From: Rhizobium sp. Root274
GTDB lineage: Bacteria; Pseudomonadota; Alphaproteobacteria; Rhizobiales; Rhizobiaceae
DNA: 64,000 nucleotides
NCBI RefSeq assembly: GCF_001429245.1
Contig: NZ_LMJE01000001.1
Location: forward strand, 668,943 to 732,942
Direction: 5' to 3'
The notes below the pieces were generated by a model that did not search any database, was not told where the DNA came from, and saw only the letters and a program-made list of their open reading frames with translations. Positions 45,126 to 54,531 of the stretch are shown here, piece by piece (position 1 is the first letter of the stretch; each line of letters starts with the position of its first letter). The position numbers were made by a program, and so were the translations under genes.

Positions 45126-47441
45126 TCATTCGTGCAGCGCCTGGATCACGCGGTTGACGATGGTCAGTCGCTCCGAAAGCGTCGTTGCGCACAGCAGATG
45201 CACGAGCACGGCGAGCTGCGGATCCGACTGTTCGAGCTGAAGAAGGTCTGCCCTTGCGAGGCGGTAGGCAATGGAGGGCAGTTCGGCCACCACGTCGGCT
45301 GTGCGGGGCCCCTCCCGGTAAAGGGCGATTTCACCCAGCACCACGCCCGGCATCACCGTGCGCAGATGCAAGGTCCGGCCATTCGGCAGACGGGCTTCGA
45401 TCTTGGCGCGGCCCTTCCAGAGAAGAAACAGATCATCGCCGCTTTCGCCGGCGCGGATAATCCGGTCACCGGCGGCGAAGTCGATGCGCTGCATGACCGC
45501 GACGAGATCATGGATCCGCTCGTTAGGCCCGATCGTCCGTGCCAGGCAATCCTCGACATCCTGCCAGGCTTCCTCGCGCGGCAGTGATCCAAGCAGATGC
45601 TGCTCGCAACGCTCCAGGGCCTGATCGAGGTTGTCCATCAGCCATACGGCCGGATCGTCATCGAGGTCCACACCGTTGCGGCGGAGCGTGTTTTCGATCT
45701 CGGCCGACAGACCGCAGAGGACGAGGACAGCACCGCTGCCGGCAACAAGATTGCGAGTCTTGAGGAATGTCACGGCGGCGGCCGCGTCCATGCCGCTCAC
45801 GCGGCGGAAATCGATGATGACGTGGCCGAGTTTCGGTCGCGCCTGGTCGCGCAGGCGCCGGCGAATGCGGTCCATCACATATTCGGCGGTCCCGAAAAAG
45901 AGGAACTCCTGCAGTTCGAGCAGTTGAACCCGCTCGCCCTCGCGGTCGAGCAGTTCGTTTTCCGCGATCGGGCGGTCGACGCTCGATCGGCGTTCGCGGT
46001 TCGAGGTTTCGGCGCGAATGACGGAGAGGCTAGCGTAGTTGTAGACGAAGGTCACCACGGACAAAGCAAGGCCAAGGCCCATGCCGCAGAGGAAGCCGAA
46101 ACAGACCATTCCGAGCGGAATGGCAAGCACGGTCAGCCACTCGCTGACCGACAGTTTCCGCCGCGCTTTCCACAACCAGTCCCGCAGCAATTCGAAGCCG
46201 AGCGTCATCATCAGGCCGGCTGCGATGAAGATCGGCATGATGCCGGCAAGCTGGCTGGCGAAGGGCAGCATGACGACGAGAACCGCCGCAGTGGCCAGTC
46301 CGACGAGCCGGGTGCGTGCGCCCATGCGGTTCGCGAGCATGGTCATCGACAGGCTGGAAAAGCCGGGCGGTCCACCCAGCAGTCCGACGGCAATATTGGC
46401 GAGGCCGGCGGTGCGCATTTCCCGGTCCGCATCGATCTCGCGGCGGGTGGCGACTTCGAGGCCGCTGGTGTTGAGCAGAAGGCCGATCATGCTGAGCAGC
46501 ACGACCGAGGCGATGGCTGGTAGGGTTTGTGCAACGGCCAGCCAATCCGCACCGGACAGGGTTTCGAGCGGCGATGGCAGGTTCAGGCCCTGGGCTGTCG
46601 GCATGGCGGGAAGCCAATGCAGGAGCCGGGCCTGCTCGACCGGTATGCCGAGGCTTGCGATAAGGCTGTAGAAAAGCAGACCGCCCAAGAGCATGACGAT
46701 GGGGCCTGTGGCCGGATGGGAGAAGCGGTCGAGGCTTAACAGCAGGATCGCGGCAAACAAAAGCGCGACGATCAGATTGCCGGCCACCGGCAGGCCTTGC
46801 GGCTGGACCAGGCCCGCAATGCCTCCCTCGCCGAGCACCATCATGCCCGCGCCCTGGACCATCAGCGCGCCCGAGCCGGCCAGGAAGCCGGCAATGACCG
46901 AATAGGGCAGGAAGCGTATCAACCTGCCGAAGCGAAAGGCGCCGAAAAACCAGAAGAGAATGCCGGTGACAAGGCCGCTGACCGCCAGGACGGCGAAAGC
47001 GGTGAGGATCTTCGTCTCGACCGGAGCGTCCGCCATGGCCGAGGTTATTCCGGCGATCGCGGTCGCAAGGATGGCCACGCTCGGTTTGCGGACCTGACCA
47101 ATGCTCGCCGGATGGGAGCTGAACAAGGCCATGGCGAGCACCAGCACGAGGCTGGACAGCAGGATGAGCCCAACGCCCATGCCGAAGCCTGCGGCAAGCG
47201 ATCCGGTGAAGATCAGGGCTGAAAAGGCGATACTGGTGCTGAGCCCATCCATGCCGGCAACAAGGGCAAAGAAGAGAGAGGCCGAGAGGTTACTTAAACG
47301 ATCCGACGGGGCGGAGGATGGGCGTGTGGCGGATATGGGGTGCTGCGGCGCGTCCGGGGCGGCCGGGGCGTTGCCGATCAGGGGCTCTGACGCCGCGTCG
47401 AGTGAGGGTCCAGGCTGGCTTGTCGGCGTGTTAAGGGTCAC
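45126..47441 (-). CDS. SulP-STAS transporter with C-terminal cyclic-nucleotide-binding domain (copy 1)
   Basis: 771 residues, clearly paralogous over its whole length to the protein at 42679, with a different ~50-residue N-terminus. Domain order is identical: SulP membrane domain, STAS ('VIIDFRRVSGMDAAAAVTFL'), CNB with G703-E-I-A-x-Y-R-E-G-P-R713-T-A, a good match to cAMP-binding cassettes. Start codon GTG at 47441. It lies upstream of its paralog on the same strand, with 158 bp between them, so each may have its own promoter. Confidence 0.92.
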   Translation of the reverse strand: MTLNTPTSQPGPSLDAASEPLIGNAPAAPDAPQHPISATRPSSAPSDRLSNLSASLFFALVAGMDGLSTSIAFSALIFTGSLAAGFGMGVGLILLSSLVLVLAMALFSSHPASIGQVRKPSVAILATAIAGITSAMADAPVETKILTAFAVLAVSGLVTGILFWFFGAFRFGRLIRFLPYSVIAGFLAGSGALMVQGAGMMVLGEGGIAGLVQPQGLPVAGNLIVALLFAAILLLSLDRFSHPATGPIVMLLGGLLFYSLIASLGIPVEQARLLHWLPAMPTAQGLNLPSPLETLSGADWLAVAQTLPAIASVVLLSMIGLLLNTSGLEVATRREIDADREMRTAGLANIAVGLLGGPPGFSSLSMTMLANRMGARTRLVGLATAAVLVVMLPFASQLAGIMPIFIAAGLMMTLGFELLRDWLWKARRKLSVSEWLTVLAIPLGMVCFGFLCGMGLGLALSVVTFVYNYASLSVIRAETSNRERRSSVDRPIAENELLDREGERVQLLELQEFLFFGTAEYVMDRIRRRLRDQARPKLGHVIIDFRRVSGMDAAAAVTFLKTRNLVAGSGAVLVLCGLSAEIENTLRRNGVDLDDDPAVWLMDNLDQALERCEQHLLGSLPREEAWQDVEDCLARTIGPNERIHDLVAVMQRIDFAAGDRIIRAGESGDDLFLLWKGRAKIEARLPNGRTLHLRTVMPGVVLGEIALYREGPRTADVVAELPSIAYRLARADLLQLEQSDPQLAVLVHLLCATTLSERLTIVNRVIQALHE

Positions 47442-47632
47442 CTAGGCATCCCAAACAGGAAGCGCCCCACAAGCGGGGCTTATCCCTAGTGGTAAACCTC
47501 ACATATGATCGGCAGCAACGGCGACGGGCTGATCAGCCCAGAAAAGGTCGCTGCAGTGCAGCATTTTCGTTTTCCCTTGAAAAGCAATCGATTGCGCTGA
47601 TTTTCAAGGCTGAGAAAGACCTAACCCTCGCC

Positions 47633-48154
47633 TCAGCGCGGGCCGCTCGGACCCTTGGAGCGGGACAAAACGGCCGTGCCGAGGCGCTCGATCGCGCGGC
47701 GGAGGCTGTCGCTTTCGATCCCCTCCATCAGGCTGTCCAGATGCCTTGCCTTCTCGCCCTGCAACTTCTTCGGGATCGGGCGACGCAGGGCGGCATTGGA
47801 GACCGGTTTCTGCACGATGCGGATCTGGCCGATGGCGGGATAGCCGAAAAAGCCATTGATGCGGGCGATCAGTTCGCCCTGGGCGTGGGAGAGGAAAAGC
47901 GCGCGGGCGCCTTCGCAGGCGATGGTGAGCACGCCGGGACGGTGGCCACCGTCTTCGGCAAGATCGCCGCGCCGGGGCCAGGCAATCTTTTCCGGCCGGG
48001 TGCAATCGGCAAAACTCTCGCCGACGATATCCTCCCAGGACCCGAGCAGCGCCGTATTGATGCCGGCACGACGCGCCAGCACCGGATCGACGATGCCATT
48101 CGCAATCTCGGAGATCTGGTTGGCACCCTTGCGGGTGAAACTGCGGCTTTCCAT
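47633..48154 (-). CDS. DUF721 protein (DciA-like)
   Basis: 173 residues from ATG 48154. The N-terminal DUF721 domain ('QISEIANGIVDPVLARRAGINTALLGSWEDIVGESFADCTRPEKIAWPR', 'GVLTIACEGARALFLSHAQGELIARINGFFGYPAIGQIRIVQKP') matches the DciA family, which helps load the replicative helicase DnaB. The gene begins two bases after the ligase-like gene's stop, and its ribosome-binding site lies in that gene's last codons. I recall mutY upstream and dsbA downstream in rhizobia; both have been separated from it here. Confidence 0.87.
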   Translation of the reverse strand: MESRSFTRKGANQISEIANGIVDPVLARRAGINTALLGSWEDIVGESFADCTRPEKIAWPRRGDLAEDGGHRPGVLTIACEGARALFLSHAQGELIARINGFFGYPAIGQIRIVQKPVSNAALRRPIPKKLQGEKARHLDSLMEGIESDSLRRAIERLGTAVLSRSKGPSGPR

Positions 48155-48156
48155 GG

Positions 48157-49416
48157 TCAACCCTCTATGCCTACCTTGCGTTGGCGGTCCCCGGTAGCAT
48201 CCACCGACACCACCGATTTGTTGGAACCGAGAGTACTCGCAACGATCACCGTGGCGATCCACAGAAACACCGCATCATAGATATCATGACCGAAGATGAA
48301 ATTGGTCATGCCACCGATCGCATAGGTCTGGACCAGGCAAAAGGCGATGAATAGGCGGGGGCCGTACAGCGCGTCGCGCGGCGCCCGAAGGGCGATGACG
48401 AAGGGCGAGACCAGCAGGGTCACAAGGACGACGAGACCGAGGATGCCGTTGTCGACGAGAGCGGTCAGGAAGCCGTTGTGGAAATGCGAATAGCTGTATC
48501 CGGCGGCGGTGATCAGCGCCCGACGGTTCTGGAGGCCGTGGCCATTCAGCAGGCCAGACTGGATCAGGTCGAAAGCTTTCGTCCACAGATCCAGCCGCAC
48601 GGTATAGGACGCGCTCCAAACGACCTCTTTGCTGCCGGATACAAGGTCCGAGACCTCGTCGAACCGACTGTCACTGCCGGAGACATAAAATCCGATCAAA
48701 GCGACGGCGAAAACGACGCCAACGGCCCCCAGACACTCGGCGCGGCTTGCACGCTTGCTGAGGAGAAAGACACCAAAGACCAAGGCAGCGACGAGCGGCG
48801 CCGGCATCAGCCCCTTAGTCTGGGAGAGGAAGACGCAGAGATAGCCAGCCACGAAGCCGAGGGCGCCAACCAGGCGCCAACGACGGTCGGCATCCAGCAA
48901 GCAGGGCAGCGACAGCATGCTCAGCAGCGCGCAGATCAAGGCAAAGGGAATGGCGTTACCGCCGCCGCCTTCGGCCCGGGTATGAAGAACAAAACTCTCG
49001 TACAAGGCGAGCGGCAACACCAGCAAAGCACCGATGGCAGCTGCGCGCGATAGCGTGAGGAGCAGGTCTTCGCGGCGGCTGACGGCGAGCCGCTGCAACA
49101 GAAATATCGGGGCAAGAAACAGCAGTTGCGGCGCAAACTTGCGAAATTCGGCAAGCTGCGAGTCGAAGTTTTTGCCAAAATGCAGCAGGAAAAACAGGGC
49201 GTTGGTACCAATATATAAGAGTAGGACCGCGCTGAAGATAAGGAGTTGAGGATCACGACGCAGCGGCAGCCGGCCAATCAGGAGGTAGATCAAAGCCCAA
49301 CCAGCAGTCATTACCAGGAGCGCGGTGACCACGGAACCGCCCAGCGCTGCCAGCCCGAAAACAGCGAAGAGGGCTGCAATATTGTTTTCAGCCATCGATC
49401 TGTCGAATACACGCAT
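48157..49416 (-). CDS. O-antigen ligase / polymerase-like membrane protein
   Basis: About 419 residues and 10-12 membrane segments. A large periplasmic loop follows the conserved region 'TKGLMPAPLVAALVFG'. The Wzy_C-type signature 'LLNGHGLQNRRALITAAGYSYSHFHNGFLTALVDNGILGLVVLV' contains the N/G-H-x-x-H-N pattern used by WaaL/Wzy enzymes. It should join or polymerise O-antigen at the periplasmic face of the inner membrane. The start could be 49416 or 49395; neither has a clear ribosome-binding site. It is divergent from mutY. Confidence 0.8.
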   Translation of the reverse strand: MRVFDRSMAENNIAALFAVFGLAALGGSVVTALLVMTAGWALIYLLIGRLPLRRDPQLLIFSAVLLLYIGTNALFFLLHFGKNFDSQLAEFRKFAPQLLFLAPIFLLQRLAVSRREDLLLTLSRAAAIGALLVLPLALYESFVLHTRAEGGGGNAIPFALICALLSMLSLPCLLDADRRWRLVGALGFVAGYLCVFLSQTKGLMPAPLVAALVFGVFLLSKRASRAECLGAVGVVFAVALIGFYVSGSDSRFDEVSDLVSGSKEVVWSASYTVRLDLWTKAFDLIQSGLLNGHGLQNRRALITAAGYSYSHFHNGFLTALVDNGILGLVVLVTLLVSPFVIALRAPRDALYGPRLFIAFCLVQTYAIGGMTNFIFGHDIYDAVFLWIATVIVASTLGSNKSVVSVDATGDRQRKVGIEG

Positions 49417-49461
49417 AGAAGAGAAGGTCCTCGTTCGCGCGAAGAGGTAGACGGAAACGGA

Positions 49462-50547
49462 ATGCATCACAAGACGAAGCCCGATGCCCGGACATTGTTG
49501 TCCTGGTATGACCGCCACCACCGCGAGTTGCCCTGGCGCATTTCGCCGGCTGCCGCAAAACGTGGAGTCACACCCGATCCCTATCACATTTGGATGTCGG
49601 AGGTAATGCTGCAGCAGACGACAGTTGCGGCGGTGAAGGCGTATTTTGCCAAGTTTATCAGTCGCTGGCCGACGGTGACGGACTTAGCGCAGGCGCCAAG
49701 TGAAGACGTGATGGCTGCCTGGGCTGGCCTTGGCTATTATGCGCGTGCGCGCAACCTGAAGAAATGTGCGGAAGCCGTCGCCTTCAGTTTTGGAGGGGAA
49801 TTTCCTGACACGGAAGATGGCCTGCGGGCGCTGCCCGGTATCGGCGACTACACCTCGGCGGCAGTCGCGGCGATTGCTTTCAACCGTCCGTCTGCGGTCA
49901 TGGACGGCAATGTCGAACGGGTGATCTCACGGCTCTACGCGATCGACGCGCCGCTTCCGGGTTCCAAGCCGCAGATGAAGGCGCGCGTGGCCGAACTCAC
50001 GCCGAGCGACCGGCCGGGCGATTTTGCCCAGGCGATGATGGATCTGGGAGCGACGATCTGCACGCCGAAGCGACCGGCCTGCGCGCTCTGTCCGTTCAAT
50101 GACGCGTGCATCGCCCTTGCCTCCGACGAGCCGGAGCGTTTTCCGGTGAAGGCTGCGAAAAAGGCAAAGCCGGTGCGCCTGGGGGCGGCCTTCATTGCGG
50201 TTGATCGCGAAGGGCGGCTCTTGTTGCGCAAGCGGGTGGAGAGCGGGCTCTTGGGCGGCATGACGGAGGTGCCGACAACGGACTGGACCTCACGTCAGGA
50301 CGGCGAGACCGGCGTGGTGGCTGCCCCCTTCCCCGCCGATTGGCAGACGGCCGGGGTCGTCTCCCATGTCTTCACCCATTTCGAGCTGAGGCTCTCGATC
50401 TTCCGGGCCGGACCGATCGATCCACCCGAAGGTGATCACGGTTTCTGGGTTCCCGTTGCGGAACTTGATGGGGAAGCGCTGCCGACTGTCATGAAGAAGG
50501 CAATTGTGGCGGCTATTCCGACAGCCTTTCCAACTCCTAAGGGATAA
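49462..50547 (+). CDS. mutY: A/G-specific adenine glycosylase
   Basis: 361 residues. Helix-hairpin-helix 'LPGIGDYTSAAVAAIAF' with catalytic Asp in 'VMDGNVERVISRL'. [4Fe-4S] cluster C-x6-C-x2-C-x5-C ('CTPKRPACALCPFNDAC'). C-terminal Nudix-like 8-oxoG recognition domain ('SRVFTHF'-like 'SHVFTHFELRLSIF'). It removes adenine opposite 8-oxoguanine. It is followed after three bases by a HAD gene, so the two form an operon. Confidence 0.96.
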   Translation: MHHKTKPDARTLLSWYDRHHRELPWRISPAAAKRGVTPDPYHIWMSEVMLQQTTVAAVKAYFAKFISRWPTVTDLAQAPSEDVMAAWAGLGYYARARNLKKCAEAVAFSFGGEFPDTEDGLRALPGIGDYTSAAVAAIAFNRPSAVMDGNVERVISRLYAIDAPLPGSKPQMKARVAELTPSDRPGDFAQAMMDLGATICTPKRPACALCPFNDACIALASDEPERFPVKAAKKAKPVRLGAAFIAVDREGRLLLRKRVESGLLGGMTEVPTTDWTSRQDGETGVVAAPFPADWQTAGVVSHVFTHFELRLSIFRAGPIDPPEGDHGFWVPVAELDGEALPTVMKKAIVAAIPTAFPTPKG

Positions 50548-50550
50548 AAC

Positions 50551-51162
50551 ATGACCGAGATTCGCCACATCGTCTTCGACATCGGCAAGGTGCTCATCCA
50601 CTACGATCCGAACCTGCCGTTTCAGCGGATCATTCCCGATCCGGACGAGCGGGCGGCCTTCTTCGCGACCGTCTGCACCCATGACTGGAACATCGAGCAG
50701 GACCGTGGCCGCAGCTGGGAAGAGGCGGAAGCGCTGTTGATCGACGAGTTTCCGGAGCAGGAAGACAATATCCGCGCCTTCCGCAAATACTGGCCCGAAA
50801 TGGTGCCGCATGCTTATGAGGACAGCGTGGCTGTGATGACAGGGCTGATCGAGGCCGGCCAAGACGTGACTATGCTGACCAACTTCGCCGCCGATACCTT
50901 TTCCGAAGCGCGCAAGATGTATCCGTTCCTCAACGCGCCGCGCGGGGTCACCGTGTCAGGCGAAATCGGCCTGATCAAGCCTGATGTCGCCATCTATCAG
51001 CGGCATGCCAAGGATTTCGCACTGGAGCCGGCACAGACCGTGTTCATCGATGACAGTTTTCCCAATGTCGAAGGTGCACGTGCCGCCGGCTGGCAGGCGG
51101 TGCATTTCACCGGCGCCGAACAGCTGAAGGCGGATCTGCGGGAACTGGGCGTGGAAGCCTGA
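50551..51162 (+). CDS. HAD-superfamily hydrolase (YihX-like)
   Basis: 203 residues. Motif I reads 'FDIGKVLIHYD'. The nucleophile Asp is present but the second Asp of D-x-D is replaced by Gly, as in the YihX/HAD-IA branch ('FDIGNVL'). Motif II 'MLTNFA', motif III Lys in 'IGLIKPD' and motif IV 'FIDDSFPNVEGARAAG' are intact. A cytoplasmic phosphatase of unknown substrate, co-transcribed with mutY. Confidence 0.88.
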   Translation: MTEIRHIVFDIGKVLIHYDPNLPFQRIIPDPDERAAFFATVCTHDWNIEQDRGRSWEEAEALLIDEFPEQEDNIRAFRKYWPEMVPHAYEDSVAVMTGLIEAGQDVTMLTNFAADTFSEARKMYPFLNAPRGVTVSGEIGLIKPDVAIYQRHAKDFALEPAQTVFIDDSFPNVEGARAAGWQAVHFTGAEQLKADLRELGVEA

Positions 51163-51435
51163 CGGCAGCGCTGAGAAAAATAGGCGCGGGTGGAGTTGGC
51201 GGACCCCGACCCGCGCCAGTTCGGTCGCGAGCGACCGAAGACTTTACGGGCGGTGTCGATCGACTGACGTTACGTCCGCGTTTGTGTGAACCGGTCGTAC
51301 GGCCACCGCCTTGCCCGAAACTGGTCTCTGTGACTAGATACGGTAAACTGGTCACAACCGCGACAGTCTTCCATTGCAGCTGCCGTCTCGTCCATCTTTC
51401 CCCTTGCCCTTCCGTTGTTCCTTTTCGGAGAATCC

Positions 51436-51798
51436 ATGGTTTTCGATCCCGTTTCTGCCGCCCGCACGTTCCACGAGGCGATCAATGCGCTCGACTTCGA
51501 GACGATCGACGGCTTCTTTGCCGACGACGCCGTCTATGGCTCGGTAAAAGTGGGGCAACTGTCCGGCAAGGCCGAGATCATGGAAGCGTTCCGGCGCTAT
51601 TTCGACACCTATCCGGACCAGGTGGCCGTGGATGAGCTGACGGAAGCGGTCTCGCCGATGGCGGCGCGGGCCGTGTGGCGGCTGAAGGCGACGCATGCCG
51701 AGACAGGCGAGCCGCTCATCCGTTTTGGCGAGGAGACGATTACCTTCAACGATCAGGGCCAGATCATTTCGGTCGATGTGACCGACTATAAGGTGTGA
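51436..51798 (+). CDS. SnoaL-like / NTF2-fold protein
   Basis: 120 residues from ATG 51436, with GGAG six bases upstream. The pattern 'ARTFHEAINALDFETIDGFFADDAVYGS...GKAEIMEAFRRYFDTYPD' and the beta-rich end 'ETITFNDQGQIISVDVTDYKV' are typical of SnoaL-like polyketide-cyclase-fold proteins. No substrate can be proposed. Stand-alone gene. Confidence 0.8.
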   Translation: MVFDPVSAARTFHEAINALDFETIDGFFADDAVYGSVKVGQLSGKAEIMEAFRRYFDTYPDQVAVDELTEAVSPMAARAVWRLKATHAETGEPLIRFGEETITFNDQGQIISVDVTDYKV

Positions 51799-51816
51799 TT
51801 GATTGGCGACGGCAAA

Positions 51817-51839
51817 ACGCCCGCTTGATTTGCGGGCGT
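51817..51839 (-). terminator. Hairpin terminator between the SnoaL-like gene and ccrM
   Basis: Perfect 8-bp stem acgcccgc/gcgggcgt with a seven-base loop. On the minus strand the stem is followed by TTTTGCC, so it best serves transcripts coming from ccrM, after the repeat element. Confidence 0.65.
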
Positions 51840-51876
51840 CCGGCCACTGAAAGAAAGCACAGAGGCCTCACTTCGT

Positions 51877-51959
51877 TATGCTCGGGCTCGTCCCGGCTAT
51901 CCGCAACGCATTGAATTCGTTCAACCTCAGCAGATCCTCGGCACAAGGCCGAGGATGAC
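51877..51959. repeat. Paired palindromic repeat element, copy 3 (degenerate left arm)
   Basis: The right arm at 51933-51959 is identical to the right arms of the elements at 29 kb. The left arm (gctcgggctcgtcccggctatc) is diverged. Located between convergent genes, like the other copies. Confidence 0.75.
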
Positions 51960-51979
51960 GTTGCGGTTGCGACAGGCGC

Positions 51980-53113
<1,134 letters not shown>

Positions 53114-53348
53114 TTACTCACTCTTACGCTGACGCAGCACGGGAACACGAGGCTTATGGTTACCGAAGTTGGTTACTGAAGCGTGAAGAGGGGGAGAGAT
53201 TTTGTGCGGGGGTGGGATGGGGGGCCGCTGAACATCGGGGAAAGTGGTGGCGCCGCTTGCAAGCAACCTTTGCTTGAACCACTCTTTGTGTGGTCACAAG
53301 AACCGAAGACAGCAGAACCGCTTGCCCCAAAGCTCTTCTCGACCACCC

Positions 53349-53570
53349 ATGACTGAAGGCGCCGCGCAGGCTATCGCGCGGGAGGCTGGATCGCCCCGAG
53401 CACACGCAAACCCAGCTGAAGTGCCCTTGGCTTTCCGAGAGCGCACCGAGCCAGAGATGTTGGACCTAGAGGAAGAAATGCGACCGAGATCGAGTGGCCG
53501 TCGCTTTTGGGCAGTGTGGCTGACGTTGTCGCTTATGATTGCCCTGCTCCTGCTCTGGCTGCTTGTCTAG
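53349..53570 (+). CDS. Small C-terminally anchored membrane protein (73 aa)
   Basis: From ATG 53349. An acidic/basic mixed soluble part is followed by one C-terminal membrane helix ('FWAVWLTLSLMIALLLLWLLV') preceded by Arg residues, a tail-anchor topology with the N-terminus in the cytoplasm. No strong ribosome-binding site and no known family. It could start earlier at 53244 in the same frame, but that part is not protein-like. Confidence 0.45.
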   Translation: MTEGAAQAIAREAGSPRAHANPAEVPLAFRERTEPEMLDLEEEMRPRSSGRRFWAVWLTLSLMIALLLLWLLV

Positions 53571-53661
53571 TTTCAGATAAGCACCAGATAGGCCGGATAT
53601 GGAGAAACCTCTCGAAGGCGGAGCGAAACGAACTTGGCGCGCATCCTCCCTAGACTGACTG

Positions 53662-53880
53662 ATGCCTGCAGACAGAGAAAGACCAGAGCATGAGTTTCGG
53701 AAAGAGCTGATCCAGAGCGCGGAAGAAGCGCTTGCTATTGCCGAGGGCCGTACAGAGCCTGCCAAGGTGAAGGCGCTGCAGGATGCCTTGATCGAGGCCG
53801 AACAGTCCGGGGAACCGCAGCCGTTCGATTTCGGTGCGTTCAAAGCACGTAAACGAGCCGAGTTCGAAAGCAAAGATTGA
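53662..53880 (+). CDS. Orphan ParD-like antitoxin C-terminal-type protein (72 aa)
   Basis: The C-terminal part 'KVKALQDALIEAEQSGEPQPFDFGAFKARKRAEF' closely resembles the toxin-binding tail of ParD/CC2985-type antitoxins (LR-x-x-L-x-x-G-x-x-SG-x-x-x-PFD-x-x-AF). The N-terminal ribbon-helix-helix expected of ParD is not evident, and no ParE gene follows. It is therefore an orphan or remnant, or a different small regulator sharing this tail. Confidence 0.55.
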   Translation: MPADRERPEHEFRKELIQSAEEALAIAEGRTEPAKVKALQDALIEAEQSGEPQPFDFGAFKARKRAEFESKD

Positions 53881-53906
53881 TACCGAGGCGCCGCCGCGCG
53901 CGCTCT

Positions 53907-54031
53907 CTTCTCCCCGGCGGGGAGAAGTGCCGAGCGTATGCGAGGCGATGAGGGGGCTGCGCGGCAAAGCTTTAGCGCTTCGCGCCCCTTCATCCGGCCC
54001 TGCGGGCCACCTTCTCCCCGTGGGGGAGAAG
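53907..54031. repeat. RIME-like intergenic mosaic element
   Basis: Bounded by two palindromes, cttctcccc-ggc-ggggagaag (53907-53927) and cttctcccc-gtg-ggggagaag (54011-54031). The interior contains the gggcc-rich 'catccggccctgcgggccac'. This is the form of Rhizobium intergenic mosaic elements. Confidence 0.8.
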
Positions 54032-54038
54032 AGGAGCC

Positions 54039-54380
54039 TCAGCGCCCCGCATCCCAGGCCTTGACCACCGCCTTTTTCGCCTGATCCCGCCACACACGCG
54101 TCAGGTTCGCGCGAACCCATTCGAGGTCGACCCTGTCGGGACGGGCCAGCACCAGAGGATGCGGGCGATGGTGATCGGTGGTGAAGAAGGTGTCGGGGTC
54201 CATCTCGATCAGGTGATCGCGTTCCTCGAAGGGCACCTTGAAGACCGGGCAGTCATGGGTCGGGTTCCAGAACAGCACGGCCTTGCCGTTGACCTTGAAG
54301 GAGGGCTGCCCCCAGGAGGTGGTTTCCTCCGTCGTCGGCAAAGCGAGGATGATCTGGCGCAGGGTGTCGAGTGTGATCAT
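54039..54380 (-). CDS. MmcQ/YjbR family protein
   Basis: 113 residues. 'ALPTTEETTSWGQPSFKVNGKAVLFW', 'IEMDPDTFFTTDHHRPHPLVLARPDRVDLEWVRANLTRVWRDQAKKAVVKAW' is the MmcQ/YjbR (CyaY-like fold) pattern with the W-x-x-x-x-x-K ending. Thought to bind DNA in some relatives; function uncertain. Directly abuts the mosaic element. Confidence 0.88.
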   Translation of the reverse strand: MITLDTLRQIILALPTTEETTSWGQPSFKVNGKAVLFWNPTHDCPVFKVPFEERDHLIEMDPDTFFTTDHHRPHPLVLARPDRVDLEWVRANLTRVWRDQAKKAVVKAWDAGR

Positions 54381-54449
54381 GGGGCTGCCTCCGGGGGGTA
54401 AGTCTGCCAGAGGTTGGGGGACGTGTCATCTCATCTGCTGTGGAGGCCC

Positions 54450-54516
54450 CTCATCCCCGGCGCAACGAGTTGCGCCTGACCCTTCGGGCACCGTCTCCCC
54501 GCCAAGCGGGGAGAAG
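54450..54516. repeat. Partial RIME-like element
   Basis: Contains the palindrome tctccccgc-caa-gcggggaga (54494-54514) and, to its left, the ctcatcc...cttcgggcacc core related to the element at 53907. It separates two minus-strand genes. Confidence 0.7.
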
Positions 54517-54531
54517 GAGATCCCGCCACCC

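Noticed and set aside
51183..51217. Inverted repeat ggcgcgggt/acccgcgcc after the HAD gene
   Set aside because: The loop is 17 bases and there is no T tract, so I do not call it a terminator.
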